Below are positions 26,952 to 36,627 of a DNA stretch of 64,000 nt, piece by piece. Numbering within the stretch: the stretch's first letter is position 1; each line of letters opens with the position of its first letter. Source of the DNA: CAZMNY01 sp964567745 (lineage in GTDB: Bacteria > Planctomycetota > Planctomycetia > Pirellulales > Pirellulaceae); NCBI GenBank assembly GCA_964567745.1, contig CAZMNY010000027.1, forward strand, positions 57,980 through 121,979, read 5' to 3'. The notes below the pieces were generated by a model. It worked only from the letters and a program-made list of their open reading frames with translations, made no database searches and had not been told where the DNA came from. The position numbers were made by a program, and so were the translations under genes.

Positions 26952-26972
26952 GGCGTCCAACGCCCTGTTTTT
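26952..26972 (+). terminator. Terminator-like hairpin in the tkt leader
   Basis: GGCGT-CCA-ACGCC followed by CTGTTTTT. The short stem and T-run match an intrinsic terminator on the plus strand. It lies about 90 bases upstream of the transketolase start, so it either ends transcription from upstream or acts as an attenuator. Confidence 0.45.
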
Positions 26973-27057
26973 CCGTTCTGGCAGCGGCGAGGCGAATGAG
27001 AAGCCTTGAGTGAGTTGCCGGACACGTTGTCATTGAGTCTTGAGAGGACTTGCACGA

Positions 27058-29103
27058 ATGTCGGTATCGTCAGACACGATTGAGCAGCTGGCCATCAACA
27101 CGATTCGCACGTTGTCGATGGACGCTGTGCAGAAGGCGAACAGCGGACACCCCGGCACGCCAATGGCGCTCGCGCCGGTCGCCTACGTCATCTGGAACCG
27201 TTTTCTGAAGTACGATCCGGTCCGCCCGAACTGGCACGCGCGAGATCGATTCGTTCTCTCCTGCGGACACGCGTCGATGCTGCTCTACTCGTCCTTGTTC
27301 CTCTCGGGCGTTCGAGCCGTCGATGACCAAGGCGAAGCGTTAGATCAACCCTCCATTACGCTCGATAACATTCGCAACTTCCGGCAAATGGGCAGCCCCT
27401 GCGCTGGTCACCCCGAGTACGGCGAAGCGGCTGGCATCGAAACGACGACAGGCCCGCTCGGCCAAGGCATAGCGAACAGCGTCGGCATGGCGATCGCGTC
27501 GAAGTGGCTTTCCGCCCGATACGACGAGGACGTGGCCGGGTACAACACCTACGCTCTATGCGGCGACGGCGACGTCATGGAAGGCATTGGCTACGAAGCC
27601 GCGTCGATCGCAGGTCACTTAAAGCTGTCGAATCTCTGTTGGATTTACGACGACAATCACATCACCATCGAAGGCGACACGGATCTTACTTTCAGTGAGG
27701 ACGTCGCCAAACGTTTTGACGCGCTCGGTTGGAACGTGTTGCGAGTTGGCGACGCGAACGACCTCGACGCAATCGACGACGCTTTGCGCCAATTCCAGGC
27801 GACCACGGATCGGCCGACGATTATTGTGCTTCGCAGCGTCATCGGATACGGCTCGCCAAACAAAGCCAATACACACGGTGCGCACGGCACCCCACTCGGA
27901 GCTGACGAGATCAAGCTGACCAAAGAGGCCTATGGCTGGCCGGACGAAGATTTCCTCGTCCCAGACGACGTGCTGGCCCATTTTCAAGAGGGAATTGGAG
28001 CGAGAGGACGCGAGGCGTATAGCAACTGGCAAGCGGTCTGGTCAGCCTATCGAGAGAACAACTCGGCATCGGCAAGTGAGCTCGAAAGTCTCTGGAAGGG
28101 TGAGCTTCCGCAAGGTTGGGATCAAGACATTCCGACCTTCGACGCCGACGCCAAAGGCATGGCGACTCGAGCGACATCGGGAAAACTGATCAATGCCATC
28201 GCGCCGAATTTCCCCTGGATGGTCGGTGGTTCAGCGGATCTATCGCCGTCCAACGTCACGGACATGAGCGACCCCAACGCGGGCGAGTTTGGTCCGAGCA
28301 ACTACGGCGGCCGAGTGTTTCACTTTGGCATCCGCGAGCATAGCATGGCGGCCATCTGCAACGGGATGTCGCTGAGCGGATTGCGTCCTTACGGCGGAAC
28401 GTTTTTCGTGTTCACCGACTACATGCGCCCGTCGATGCGACTCGCTTGCTTGATGCATCAACCGGTGCTGTACATTTTGACCCACGACTCGATTGGCTTG
28501 GGTGAGGATGGCCCGACCCACCAGCCCGTTGAGCAGTTGGCGGCTTGTCGAGCGATTCCGGGCTTGATGGTCATGCGGCCCGGCGATGCGAACGAAGTGG
28601 CAGCCTGTTATCGAGCTGCGATTTCCAATCAACGGCAACCCACGGCGATGGTTCTAACTCGCCAAAACCTGCCGACGCTGGACCGAACGAAGTATAGCAA
28701 TGTCGGCGGAGTTGAGCGCGGGGGCTACGTGTTGATCGACGCCGAGGGCGGCGAGCCGGACGTGATCTTGATCGGCACTGGAAGCGAGTTGCTGCTTTGC
28801 ATCGAAGCCTGCGAAACGCTCACCGCCGAGGGCGTGAACGTTCGCGTTGTCAGTATGCCCTGTTTTGAGATGTTCAACGAACAATCGGCCGAGTACCGAG
28901 AGAGCGTGCTCCCGAACGCCATCCGAGCTCGCGTTGGCGTTGAAGCTGGCATCCGCCAAGGCTGGGATCAATACTTGGGCATCGACGGTCGCTTCGTCGG
29001 CATGTCCACCTTCGGTGCCTCAGCTCCATTCCAAACTCTCTACGAACACTTTGGCATCACGAGCGAGCAAGTCGTCAGCGAAGCCAAGTCGGTCATCTCC
29101 TAG
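27058..29103 (+). CDS. tkt: Transketolase
   Basis: A 681-residue thiamine-diphosphate enzyme that moves two-carbon units between sugar phosphates in the pentose phosphate pathway. The N-terminal domain has GHPGTPMALAPVAYVIWNRF, HARDRFVLSCGHASMLLY and GPLGQGIANSVGMAIA. The ThDP motif is GDGDVMEG...NHITIEGDTDL near 164-200. The middle domain has FGIREHSMAAICNGMSL with its catalytic Glu near 430, and THDSIGLGEDGPTHQPVEQL near 488-507. ATG at 27058 has GAGAGGA 9 bases upstream. It is a full-length, complete enzyme. The next plus-strand gene, a GntP permease, could supply gluconate or similar sugar acids to the same pathway. Confidence 0.97.
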   Translation: MSVSSDTIEQLAINTIRTLSMDAVQKANSGHPGTPMALAPVAYVIWNRFLKYDPVRPNWHARDRFVLSCGHASMLLYSSLFLSGVRAVDDQGEALDQPSITLDNIRNFRQMGSPCAGHPEYGEAAGIETTTGPLGQGIANSVGMAIASKWLSARYDEDVAGYNTYALCGDGDVMEGIGYEAASIAGHLKLSNLCWIYDDNHITIEGDTDLTFSEDVAKRFDALGWNVLRVGDANDLDAIDDALRQFQATTDRPTIIVLRSVIGYGSPNKANTHGAHGTPLGADEIKLTKEAYGWPDEDFLVPDDVLAHFQEGIGARGREAYSNWQAVWSAYRENNSASASELESLWKGELPQGWDQDIPTFDADAKGMATRATSGKLINAIAPNFPWMVGGSADLSPSNVTDMSDPNAGEFGPSNYGGRVFHFGIREHSMAAICNGMSLSGLRPYGGTFFVFTDYMRPSMRLACLMHQPVLYILTHDSIGLGEDGPTHQPVEQLAACRAIPGLMVMRPGDANEVAACYRAAISNQRQPTAMVLTRQNLPTLDRTKYSNVGGVERGGYVLIDAEGGEPDVILIGTGSELLLCIEACETLTAEGVNVRVVSMPCFEMFNEQSAEYRESVLPNAIRARVGVEAGIRQGWDQYLGIDGRFVGMSTFGASAPFQTLYEHFGITSEQVVSEAKSVIS

Positions 29104-29218
29104 TAGGGTTAAACGAGTTTTTGCAGGCCAGGTGCGCTCTTGATGGCGATGGTTTTTGGTCGGCCTTGCCTGCGGCGGCGGGTTAAACGAGATCGGGCAC
29201 GCAAGGTCATAGACTGTG

Positions 29219-29506
29219 TCAGAGTTCTCGTTGAATCCATCCGCTCAGCAGCGCGGCCACAATGACACTGGCCAGCGCGCTCCAAATGACGATCTTCGTG
29301 GTTAGTCGCGCGCGGATGCATCGATGGCAGATGAACTTTCGCGCCGACTCGCCATCAAAGATCGCTTTCGCTCGCATCAGTCCCGTGATTGGGCCAGCCG
29401 ATTCGGGCAGGCGGTGTTCGCCATTCTTCTCATCAAACCATCGACAGCATCGCGTGCAAAGATGGTGGATGTCTGGATCCGGCATTTCGACATGGAGACC
29501 GGGCAT
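29219..29506 (-). CDS. Small zinc-ribbon-like membrane protein
   Basis: A 95-residue hypothetical protein. Two Cys pairs, CTRC near 17-20 and CHRC near 60-63, could form a zinc site. One hydrophobic C-terminal segment (IVIWSALASVIVAALLSGWI) near 72-91 would anchor it to the membrane. The ATG at 29506 has no strong ribosome site. It lies convergent to tkt and antisense to nothing else, and the paired cysteines plus clean membrane helix argue for a real gene. No family is recognised. Confidence 0.45.
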   Translation of the reverse strand: MPGLHVEMPDPDIHHLCTRCCRWFDEKNGEHRLPESAGPITGLMRAKAIFDGESARKFICHRCIRARLTTKIVIWSALASVIVAALLSGWIQREL

Positions 29507-29745
29507 CTTGTCGTTCGCCTGGTTGGATCAAGATTCGTGACAGACGCCGAGTCGATTTCGGCTGTGAGCGATTTGTGGCGCCCGAACGCAACACGCGTTA
29601 AAGTACTCGACACGTAGACGGAGTTTCCGCTTGATCGCCGAGACGCCAAGTCAACTCTACTAGGTTTTCTGGCGATCTAGAAGCACAAACCGCACATCCA
29701 TCGCAAAGACTCGCTTAGTCCGCCCGAGAAGTCGAGGAGCTTGCC

Positions 29746-31395
29746 TTGCAATCGATACTGATTTTGTGCGCCGGCGTCGCGATCGTGATCGGCGGCGTCC
29801 TGGTTTTGCGGCTTCACGCGTTCCTGGCCCTGACGCTTGGCGCGCTCGCGGTTGGCGCTCTGACGCCTAGCGCATCTGTCGAACAGTATTTGCTCGAAAA
29901 GGAAGGCTGGCCTGTTGCTCAGGTCACCGAAACGCCGAATCTTCAGGTTGAGTTTTCCTCTGGGAAGGCGATCCCTGCTGGCACGCCAATGGTCGTGCTT
30001 CGGCTGGATTCGGGCGAGATAGAACGTATTGGCCGAGCGTCAGTTGTTCCGTCGAGCGGCACTGCGAAGACCCTCGCCGCCATCGTCTCAGGCGGCTCCA
30101 AGACTCCGCAAAAAGGCGACTTAATGTGCCGCGAGTCGACGGTGGTCGCAGCTGCGAAGCTCTCGGGCATGACCGTGGGCGAGCGCGTGGCCGCGGCCTT
30201 CGGCACGACCTGCGGCAAGATTGGGATCCTGATCGCCATGGCGGCGATCATCGGCAAGTGCCTGCTCGATAGCGGAGCGGCTGACCGAATCGTCCGCTCG
30301 GCGCTCGGCGTCGTGGGTGAACGAGGAGCGCCCTTCGCCTTCGTGGGAAGCGGCTTTGTGCTGGGAGTGCCTGTCTTCTTCGACACCGTTTTCTATCTGA
30401 TGATGCCGCTTGGCAAAGCGTTGCGGATGAGGACAAAACGCAATTACTTACTCTACATTCTGACCATTGTCGCTGGCGGCACGATGGCCCACTCGCTGGT
30501 CCCTCCAACTCCAGGTCCGCTCATGGTGGCGGAAGAGCTGAACGTCGACCTTGGCCTAATGATCGTGCTGGGAGTCCTGGTCGGACTTTGCTCGAGCGGT
30601 GCCGCGATGGTTTACGCTTATTGGCGAAACGCAAACAACGAAGTTCCGCTCCGCGAATCGCCCGACATGTCGCTGGAAGATTTAGAGGCGCTATCGCAAC
30701 AGGATTCGGCCAGTCTTCCGCCGCTCAGCCTATCCTTGCTCCCGATTGTGTTACCTGTGTTGATGATCTCAGGCTACACCGTGCTCAAATCGATCGGCTT
30801 CAGCTCGAACGATTCGTTGATGACGTTCGCTGCGACGATCGGCAACAAGAACATTGCCCTAACCGTCGCCGCGGCCATCGCGATGGCCATGTTGGCCTGG
30901 AAACGTAAACTCGGTTTTGTCGAGATGGCCGAGACAACCGGCGCGGCGCTCGCCAGTGGTGGCGTCATTATTCTGATCACGGCGGCGGGCGGTGCGTTTG
31001 GCGGAGTGATGCAGCAGACCGGAGTTGCGGGACTCATCCGCGGCTTGCCTGTCGTGGCGACTTGGCTCGTCCTCGTCCTCGCGTTCTTGATTACGACGGC
31101 GATTCGCACGGCGCAAGGTTCGGCGACGGTCGCCATGATCACAGCGGTTGGCGTGCTGTCCGGGTTTGCATCCGAAGGCGCGCTGCAATGCCATCCCGTC
31201 TATCTGGCGCTCGCCATTGGTTGCGGATCGAAACCGATCGCGTGGATGAACGACAGCGGCTTCTGGGTCATTTGCAAAATGAGCGGCATGACCGAACAAG
31301 AGGGGCTCAAGTACATCACGCCTATGAGCATCTTAATGGGACTCGTTGGCTTGATCGTGACGATCTTGTTGGCTTCGGTATTCCCCCTGCAGTAA
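29746..31395 (+). CDS. GntP-family permease with an extra N-terminal insert
   Basis: A 549-residue inner-membrane symporter of the GntP (gluconate:H+) family. Hydrophobic segments cover most of the chain. Family motifs are TCGKIGILIAMAAIIGKCLLDSG, GVPVFFDTVFYLMMPL, MAHSLVPPTPGPL and GSATVAMITAVGVL. Between the first hairpin and the segment at about 140 there is an insert of roughly 90 soluble residues (45-138), with beta-rich sequence such as QVEFSSGKAIPAGTPMVVLRLDSG, which standard GntP proteins lack. The start is TTG at 29746, with GAGGAG 7 bases upstream. Substrate could be gluconate or another sugar acid; the insert may be a small extracytoplasmic domain. Confidence 0.88.
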   Translation: MQSILILCAGVAIVIGGVLVLRLHAFLALTLGALAVGALTPSASVEQYLLEKEGWPVAQVTETPNLQVEFSSGKAIPAGTPMVVLRLDSGEIERIGRASVVPSSGTAKTLAAIVSGGSKTPQKGDLMCRESTVVAAAKLSGMTVGERVAAAFGTTCGKIGILIAMAAIIGKCLLDSGAADRIVRSALGVVGERGAPFAFVGSGFVLGVPVFFDTVFYLMMPLGKALRMRTKRNYLLYILTIVAGGTMAHSLVPPTPGPLMVAEELNVDLGLMIVLGVLVGLCSSGAAMVYAYWRNANNEVPLRESPDMSLEDLEALSQQDSASLPPLSLSLLPIVLPVLMISGYTVLKSIGFSSNDSLMTFAATIGNKNIALTVAAAIAMAMLAWKRKLGFVEMAETTGAALASGGVIILITAAGGAFGGVMQQTGVAGLIRGLPVVATWLVLVLAFLITTAIRTAQGSATVAMITAVGVLSGFASEGALQCHPVYLALAIGCGSKPIAWMNDSGFWVICKMSGMTEQEGLKYITPMSILMGLVGLIVTILLASVFPLQ

Positions 31396-31489
31396 CATCG
31401 CCATCGACGCAGCTACGCTCTGCGGTTGTGGTAGCTGAGCTCGCCAGAGCGTGGGAGAATCGGTGACCGCGCCTCTGGTTGCTCGGACG

Positions 31490-31531
31490 GGAGTAAGAGC
31501 AAGGGAGTAAGAGTAAGAGTAAGAGTAAGAG
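31490..31531. repeat. Short hexanucleotide tandem repeat (GAGTAA)
   Basis: GAGTAA-type units repeat five or more times with one GAGCAAGG interruption, just upstream of the MoaD-like gene. The array lies in the leader and could vary in length by slippage. Confidence 0.8.
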
Positions 31532-31560
31532 TTCCTTCGCGCGGGTTGATTTACGCAATC

Positions 31561-31842
31561 ATGAAGATCCGAGTCGAACTGTATGGGGTTGCTCGTCATC
31601 TAGCTGGCGTGGGCGTGGTCGACTTGACGGTTGGCGAGCACGACGAATCGGTCTCGCTCGGCAGGGTTCTCTGTGAACTTGCCAAAGCCTGTCCGCCTCT
31701 CTTGGGCGATTGTATCGCCGACGGAAAGTTGGGAGATTCGTTTGTCGCCAACTTGGACGGCGAACGATTTGTGCGCGACGCGGCGACGATAGTTCGGCCG
31801 GGTCAACACTTGATGGTCCTTTCCGCAGACGCGGGCGGCTAG
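31561..31842 (+). CDS. MoaD/ThiS-like sulfur carrier protein
   Basis: A 93-residue beta-grasp protein ending in Gly-Gly (VLSADAGG), the tail that is adenylated and thiocarboxylated in MoaD and ThiS. It starts MKIRVELYGVARHLAGVG, has the ANLDGERFVRDAATIVRPGQHLMVLSADAGG end, and is slightly longer than MoaD of E. coli. MoaD gives sulfur to molybdopterin synthase; a role in tungsten pterin is also possible because the AOR and Fwd enzymes need such a cofactor. I choose ATG at 31561; the frame extends 5 codons up. No MoaE or MoaB is seen nearby. It heads the fwd gene region. Confidence 0.75.
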   Translation: MKIRVELYGVARHLAGVGVVDLTVGEHDESVSLGRVLCELAKACPPLLGDCIADGKLGDSFVANLDGERFVRDAATIVRPGQHLMVLSADAGG

Positions 31843-32112
31843 AGAGAGCGTCGAGTCAAAAACACAAAATGGACGAGTTCGAACTCGATCCGACCCCGGC
31901 ATTTAATCTCAACCCGCCCTTTCCACCTGCCTCATTGCTGGTCCGATATTCAATATTTTCAGGTTTTATTCCGGTGCCTCGCCTGCGGCATCGGGCTATG
32001 GCGAATCCGTCGATTCTGGCCCGCGCCCTTCCAGAATGGCGGCCGGCCGATCACAATGCGTTGGTGGATAGTTTCGAGTTTCCTGCCGATTTCACTATTG
32101 GACTCGCCGGTC
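31843..32112. other. Intergenic region upstream of fwdD
   Basis: 270 bases. A perfect 14-bp palindrome lies at 31874-31887 (listed separately). A weak open frame from 31869 runs across into fwdD but is low-complexity and not supported. I see no confident sigma-70 promoter. Confidence 0.35.
31874..31887. promoter_or_regulatory. 14-bp perfect palindrome upstream of fwdD
   Basis: CGAGTTCGAACTCG is its own reverse complement. It lies between the MoaD-like gene and fwdD, 226 bases before the fwdD start, and could be a repressor or activator dimer site. Confidence 0.3.
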
Positions 32113-32472
32113 ATGGCCGAAGTTTTCGTACTGATACCAGGTCGAACTAGCGCGCAGGGTGCCGGGATCAGTGAGGGCAAGTTTCAGGAAAACTATGTCC
32201 GCGAGACGACGAGTTTGATGATGGCGCCCGAGGACATGGAGCGATTGGGACTGGCCAAAGCCGATTGGGTGCAGATGTCGAGCGAGTCGGGCAGCGCCAA
32301 TGTGCAGGTCTACCCGTCGAAGAAAGATGAATTACCCTCAGGTTTGTTGTTCATTGCCTACGGCGATATTTCCAGCCAGCTAATGGGCGGAGACACCCAC
32401 GGATCGGGCATGCCGACGAGCAAAGGTTTTGATGTCGAGGTGGAGCGGATCGAACCGTCTGTCAACGGCTGA
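32113..32472 (+). CDS. fwdD: Formylmethanofuran dehydrogenase subunit D (molybdopterin-binding domain)
   Basis: A 119-residue protein of the FwdD/FmdD type, the small MopB C-terminal-like beta-barrel that binds the molybdopterin dinucleotide in formylmethanofuran dehydrogenase. Features: FVLIPGRTSAQGAGISEGKF near 4-23, EDMERLGLAKADWVQMSSESG near 39-59, and GLLFIAYGDISSQLMGGDTHGSGMPTSKGF near 79-108, matching the family's Y-G-x-x-x-N and D-T-x-G-S-G-M-P patterns. I take ATG at 32113; longer frames run upstream without support. fwdB follows after 94 bases. Its presence together with B, A and C supports a complete, pterin-bearing complex. Confidence 0.85.
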   Translation: MAEVFVLIPGRTSAQGAGISEGKFQENYVRETTSLMMAPEDMERLGLAKADWVQMSSESGSANVQVYPSKKDELPSGLLFIAYGDISSQLMGGDTHGSGMPTSKGFDVEVERIEPSVNG

Positions 32473-32566
32473 AGTTGAGGCGAGCAAGATACACTGCTCG
32501 TCGGCGAGCCACTTTCCTAAAAACCCACCTACCTGAAACCCACACCCAGAAACCACGAGCTTGCCC

Positions 32567-33940
32567 ATGTCGCCGCAGGGAACTGTCAACGAAAAAGATG
32601 ATCTGCGGATCGTTGAGGACGCCACGTGTACGTTTTGTGGTTGCGTCTGTGACGACATTGAACTTCAGGTGAAGGACCACTCGATTGTCAAAGCGAAGCG
32701 AGCGTGCGTGTTGGGGTCGGCGTGGTTCTTGAATCACGAGATCGAGGATCGAGCGTCGTGCACGATCGACGGCCAACCAGCGGCTTTGTCCGACGGAATT
32801 GAGCGGGCCGCTCAGATTCTGTCCAATTCGCGATACCCATTGCTCTACGGCTTGAGTGACACAACGACGGAATCGCAGCGAGTTGCTGTGGCGATTGGAG
32901 ATTGGGTCGGCGCCAACATTGACACGACCACCAGCGTTTGTCACGGACCGTCGGGCATGGCGTTTCAGTCGGTCGGCGAAGTCACCTGTTCGCTAGGAGA
33001 AGTGCGAAATCGTGGTGACTTGATTATCTTTTGGGGCGCCAACCCGGCCGAAAGTCATCCTCGCCACTTCACGCGATACAGCCTGATGCCGAAAGGGATG
33101 TTCGTTCCCAACGGCCGCAAGGACCGAACGTGCGTCGTTGTCGATGTGCGAAAGACAAAGTCCGCCAACGCCGCGGATCTTTTCATTCAGATCAAGCCGA
33201 AGAAAGACTTTGAATCGATCTGGACGCTTCGAGCTCTCGCCAGCGGGATTGAACTCGACCCAGTCGTTGTCCAACGAGAGACGGGCCAACCGCTGTCGGT
33301 TTGGACCGACTTGATGGAGCGAATGAAGGCGGCCAAGTTTGGCGTCATGTTCTTCGGCATGGGCCTGACGATGACTCGCGGGAAGCACGCTAATACCGAG
33401 GCGTTGTTGGCATTGACTCGCGATATGAACAAGCACACTCGGTTCGTTTGCCGCGCGAATCGCGGACACGGAAACGTCTCCGGTGCCGACAATGTCGTGA
33501 CGTGGAGGACCGGTTACCCATTTGGCGTGAACACGGCGCGAGGTTATCCGCGATTCAATCCGGGCGAATACACCGCATCGGACGTGCTGGCTCGAAAAGA
33601 AGCCGATGCGGCCATGATCATCGCCAGCGATCCCATGGCGAACTTCAGTCAGCCGGCGCGCGATCACCTGCGTTCCATACCTTACATCGCGTTTGACCCG
33701 AAAGAGACTCCGACGACAAGGGCGGCCACGGTGGCGTTCAACGTAGCGACCTATGGTATCAACGTACCGGGGACGGTCTATCGAATGGACGATGTTCCGA
33801 TTCCGCTGCGTCCGGCGTTTGATTCGCCGCTCCCGAGCGACTTCGAGATCTTGAAGAGGATCGAGAAACGCGTGAAGGAGCTTAAGTCGGAATCGCTTCC
33901 CTCGCCTGCTCGCCCGTCTTTGCGTCCTGCAAGCACTTGA
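32567..33940 (+). CDS. fwdB: Formylmethanofuran dehydrogenase subunit B (pterin-metal active site)
   Basis: A 457-residue MopB-family subunit. In archaea FwdB holds a 4Fe-4S cluster and the W or Mo bis-pterin site that interconverts CO2 and formate. Cluster ligands are C21, C24, C28 (CTFCGCVC) and C47 (RACVLG). The Cys-His pair at 125-126 (SVCHGPSG) matches the metal ligand and neighbouring His of archaeal FwdB. ARGYPRFNPGEYTA carries the conserved Arg near the site. So the residues needed for metal chemistry all appear present. ATG at 32567. The last 20 residues (LKSESLPSPARPSLRPAST) look unrelated and overlap a small antisense frame. A transposase remnant lies 100 bases downstream. Confidence 0.9.
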   Translation: MSPQGTVNEKDDLRIVEDATCTFCGCVCDDIELQVKDHSIVKAKRACVLGSAWFLNHEIEDRASCTIDGQPAALSDGIERAAQILSNSRYPLLYGLSDTTTESQRVAVAIGDWVGANIDTTTSVCHGPSGMAFQSVGEVTCSLGEVRNRGDLIIFWGANPAESHPRHFTRYSLMPKGMFVPNGRKDRTCVVVDVRKTKSANAADLFIQIKPKKDFESIWTLRALASGIELDPVVVQRETGQPLSVWTDLMERMKAAKFGVMFFGMGLTMTRGKHANTEALLALTRDMNKHTRFVCRANRGHGNVSGADNVVTWRTGYPFGVNTARGYPRFNPGEYTASDVLARKEADAAMIIASDPMANFSQPARDHLRSIPYIAFDPKETPTTRAATVAFNVATYGINVPGTVYRMDDVPIPLRPAFDSPLPSDFEILKRIEKRVKELKSESLPSPARPSLRPAST

Positions 33941-34022
33941 GGCTCGCCTCGACATCGTCGACGTCGGACGATTCGTGCAGGCACTCGCGGATTTTTTCGA
34001 GCAGGCAAACTTCCGGCTCCAT
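33882..34022 (-). CDS. Possible 46-residue protein downstream of the HD-GYP gene
   Basis: A short frame (MEPEVCLLEKIRECLHESSD..., ending AREAIPT) with an amphipathic, charged helical pattern and three cysteines. It overlaps the 3' end of fwdB antisense by 59 bases. Before the transposase remnant arrived, it would have lain about 14 bases after the HD-GYP stop codon, on the same strand. No ribosome site is clear. It may be a real micro-ORF cut off from its promoter by the insertion, or chance. Confidence 0.3.
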   Translation of the reverse strand: MEPEVCLLEKIRECLHESSDVDDVEASLKCLQDAKTGEQAREAIPT

Positions 34023-34044
34023 AGAAGCTTGCTGCGATTCGGTT

Positions 34045-34976
34045 ATATCTCCTTGATTCCCTGGCTCTATCCCAAAGGGATTTCGACCGGAGATTTTCGT
34101 GAGGCGTTTCAGTCGTTGCTAGGAGAGGCAGCGAAGGGAGTCAGCGCGAATGTTGTCGTTCGTCTCAAGGAAATTTGGGGGCGCGAATACGATGAATGGA
34201 ACCGTCGCGACCTTCACGGAAAGGAGTACGTCTATCTCTGGGCCGACGGGATTCACGCCAACGTTCGACTCGAAGATGAGGCAAATAAGCGGCAATGCAT
34301 GCTCGTTCTCATGGGGGCGACGCCTGATGGTCGCAAGGAATTGGTGGCTGTCGTCGACGGATTTCGCGAGAGCAAGCAGAGCTGGCGCGAGTTGCTTGTC
34401 GATATCAAGCAACGAGGCCTGGCCACCGCGCCGAGAGTCGCGGTTGGCGACGGCGCGCTGGGCTTTGGGGCGGCGCTGCGCGAAGTCTTCGGAGAAACTT
34501 GTGAGCAACGATGTTGGTTCCACAAGACGGGCAACATCCTCAATCGCATGCCCAAGAGCGTTCATGCGAAAGCGAAATCGGACATCCATCAGATTTGGAT
34601 GGCCGAGACGCGCGAAGACGCTTACAAAGCGTTCGATACCTTCATTGAGAAATACGGAGCGAAGTATCCAAAGGCGTGCGAATGTCTCAAGCAGGATCGC
34701 GATGTCCTTCTCACACTCTATGACTTCCCAGCCGAACATTGGAAGCACTTGCGAACGACCAACCCGATCGAGTCAACCTTCGCCACGATTCGTCTCCGCC
34801 ACCGACGCACGAAGGGATGCGGAACCAGGCGAGCCAGCCTCACGATGATGTCCAAGTTGGCCAAGTCCGCCGAGAAGAGATGGCGGCGGCTTAACGGGCA
34901 CGAGCGAATCATCTCGCTCTTGGAAGGAAAGAAATTCGTCAACGGAGAGTTGCAGGACGCCGCCTAACCGAAAATA

Positions 34977-35004
<28 letters not shown>
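34045..35004. mobile_element. Truncated IS256-type element flanked by an 8-bp direct repeat
   Basis: ATATCTCC occurs at 34045-34052 and at 34997-35004, on either side of a transposase fragment. Joining the flanks at this repeat would give the HD-GYP gene a stop (TAA) directly after Ser-Glu-Ile, so the repeat behaves like a target-site duplication. No matching terminal inverted repeats are seen at those edges. An alternative edge pair is the inverted TTCGGTTA (34038-34045) and TAACCGAA (34965-34972). The element lacks its left part. Confidence 0.6.
34050..34967 (+). pseudogene. IS256/Mutator-family transposase, N-terminally truncated
   Basis: About 305 residues of an IS256-family transposase, which is normally near 400. 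Homology begins at SLIPWLYPKGISTGDF, so about 90 residues including the DNA-binding part are missing. The catalytic acids are there: Asp in WADGIH, Asp in VAVGDGALGF, Glu in TTNPIESTF. The rest (FHKTGNILNRMPKSVHAKAK, EHWKHLRTTNPIE, RHRRTKGCGTR) is intact and in frame, so the decay is recent. An open frame reaches up to 33975, but its first 25 codons are host sequence. It should be inactive for lack of its N-terminus and left end. Confidence 0.85.
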
Positions 35005-36293
<1,289 letters not shown>

Positions 36294-36627
36294 GCCAAGA
36301 ATCCCGTAACCAAGTCAGCTCGCACCGGCGTCCGGCGACCGCCCACCCGGCGCATAGTTCTGCCTCAAGTATTCATGTAACCGTAGTACATACAGAAAAA
36401 GCCTAGGCCATATCGAATCGAGTAGCGCGGCCGAACATCGACTGGATCTCAACCTCTCATCACACTGCGCACGAATGTAACGGTATCGCCGATTCTTCAC
36501 GACCGGAACGCGTCGCCAACTTGTCGCCAACGTAATCGAATCGACCGCGTTTGAATCGCTTCATGATTTCCGTTGCCGTTGTCGCCGCGTGCGGGATCCA
36601 TGCGGGCGTTTGAGCACGACAGCGCGG
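36294..36627. other. Intergenic region upstream of the HD-GYP gene
   Basis: 334 bases between two minus-strand genes. It should carry the HD-GYP promoter, perhaps near the AT-rich stretch around 36375-36400. I see no gene, repeat or riboswitch. Confidence 0.35.

Larger units (their letters stand above)
26608..27057. other. Intergenic region upstream of transketolase
   Basis: 450 bases without a convincing gene. It has two hairpins (26638-26676 and 26952-26964, listed separately), a TGCGT-TT-ACGCA inverted repeat near 26920, and a leader for tkt. The T-run near 26905-26915 and the AT-rich stretch around 26930-26950 are possible promoter sites. Confidence 0.4.

Noticed and set aside
31869..32150. 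Possible 93-codon gene between the MoaD-like gene and fwdD
   Set aside because: Low-complexity Pro/Arg content, no ribosome site, and it overlaps the fwdD start in another frame.
33975..34049. N-terminal part of the transposase frame
   Set aside because: The first 25 codons of the open frame have no transposase similarity and lie in host sequence, so the frame start at 33975 is accidental.
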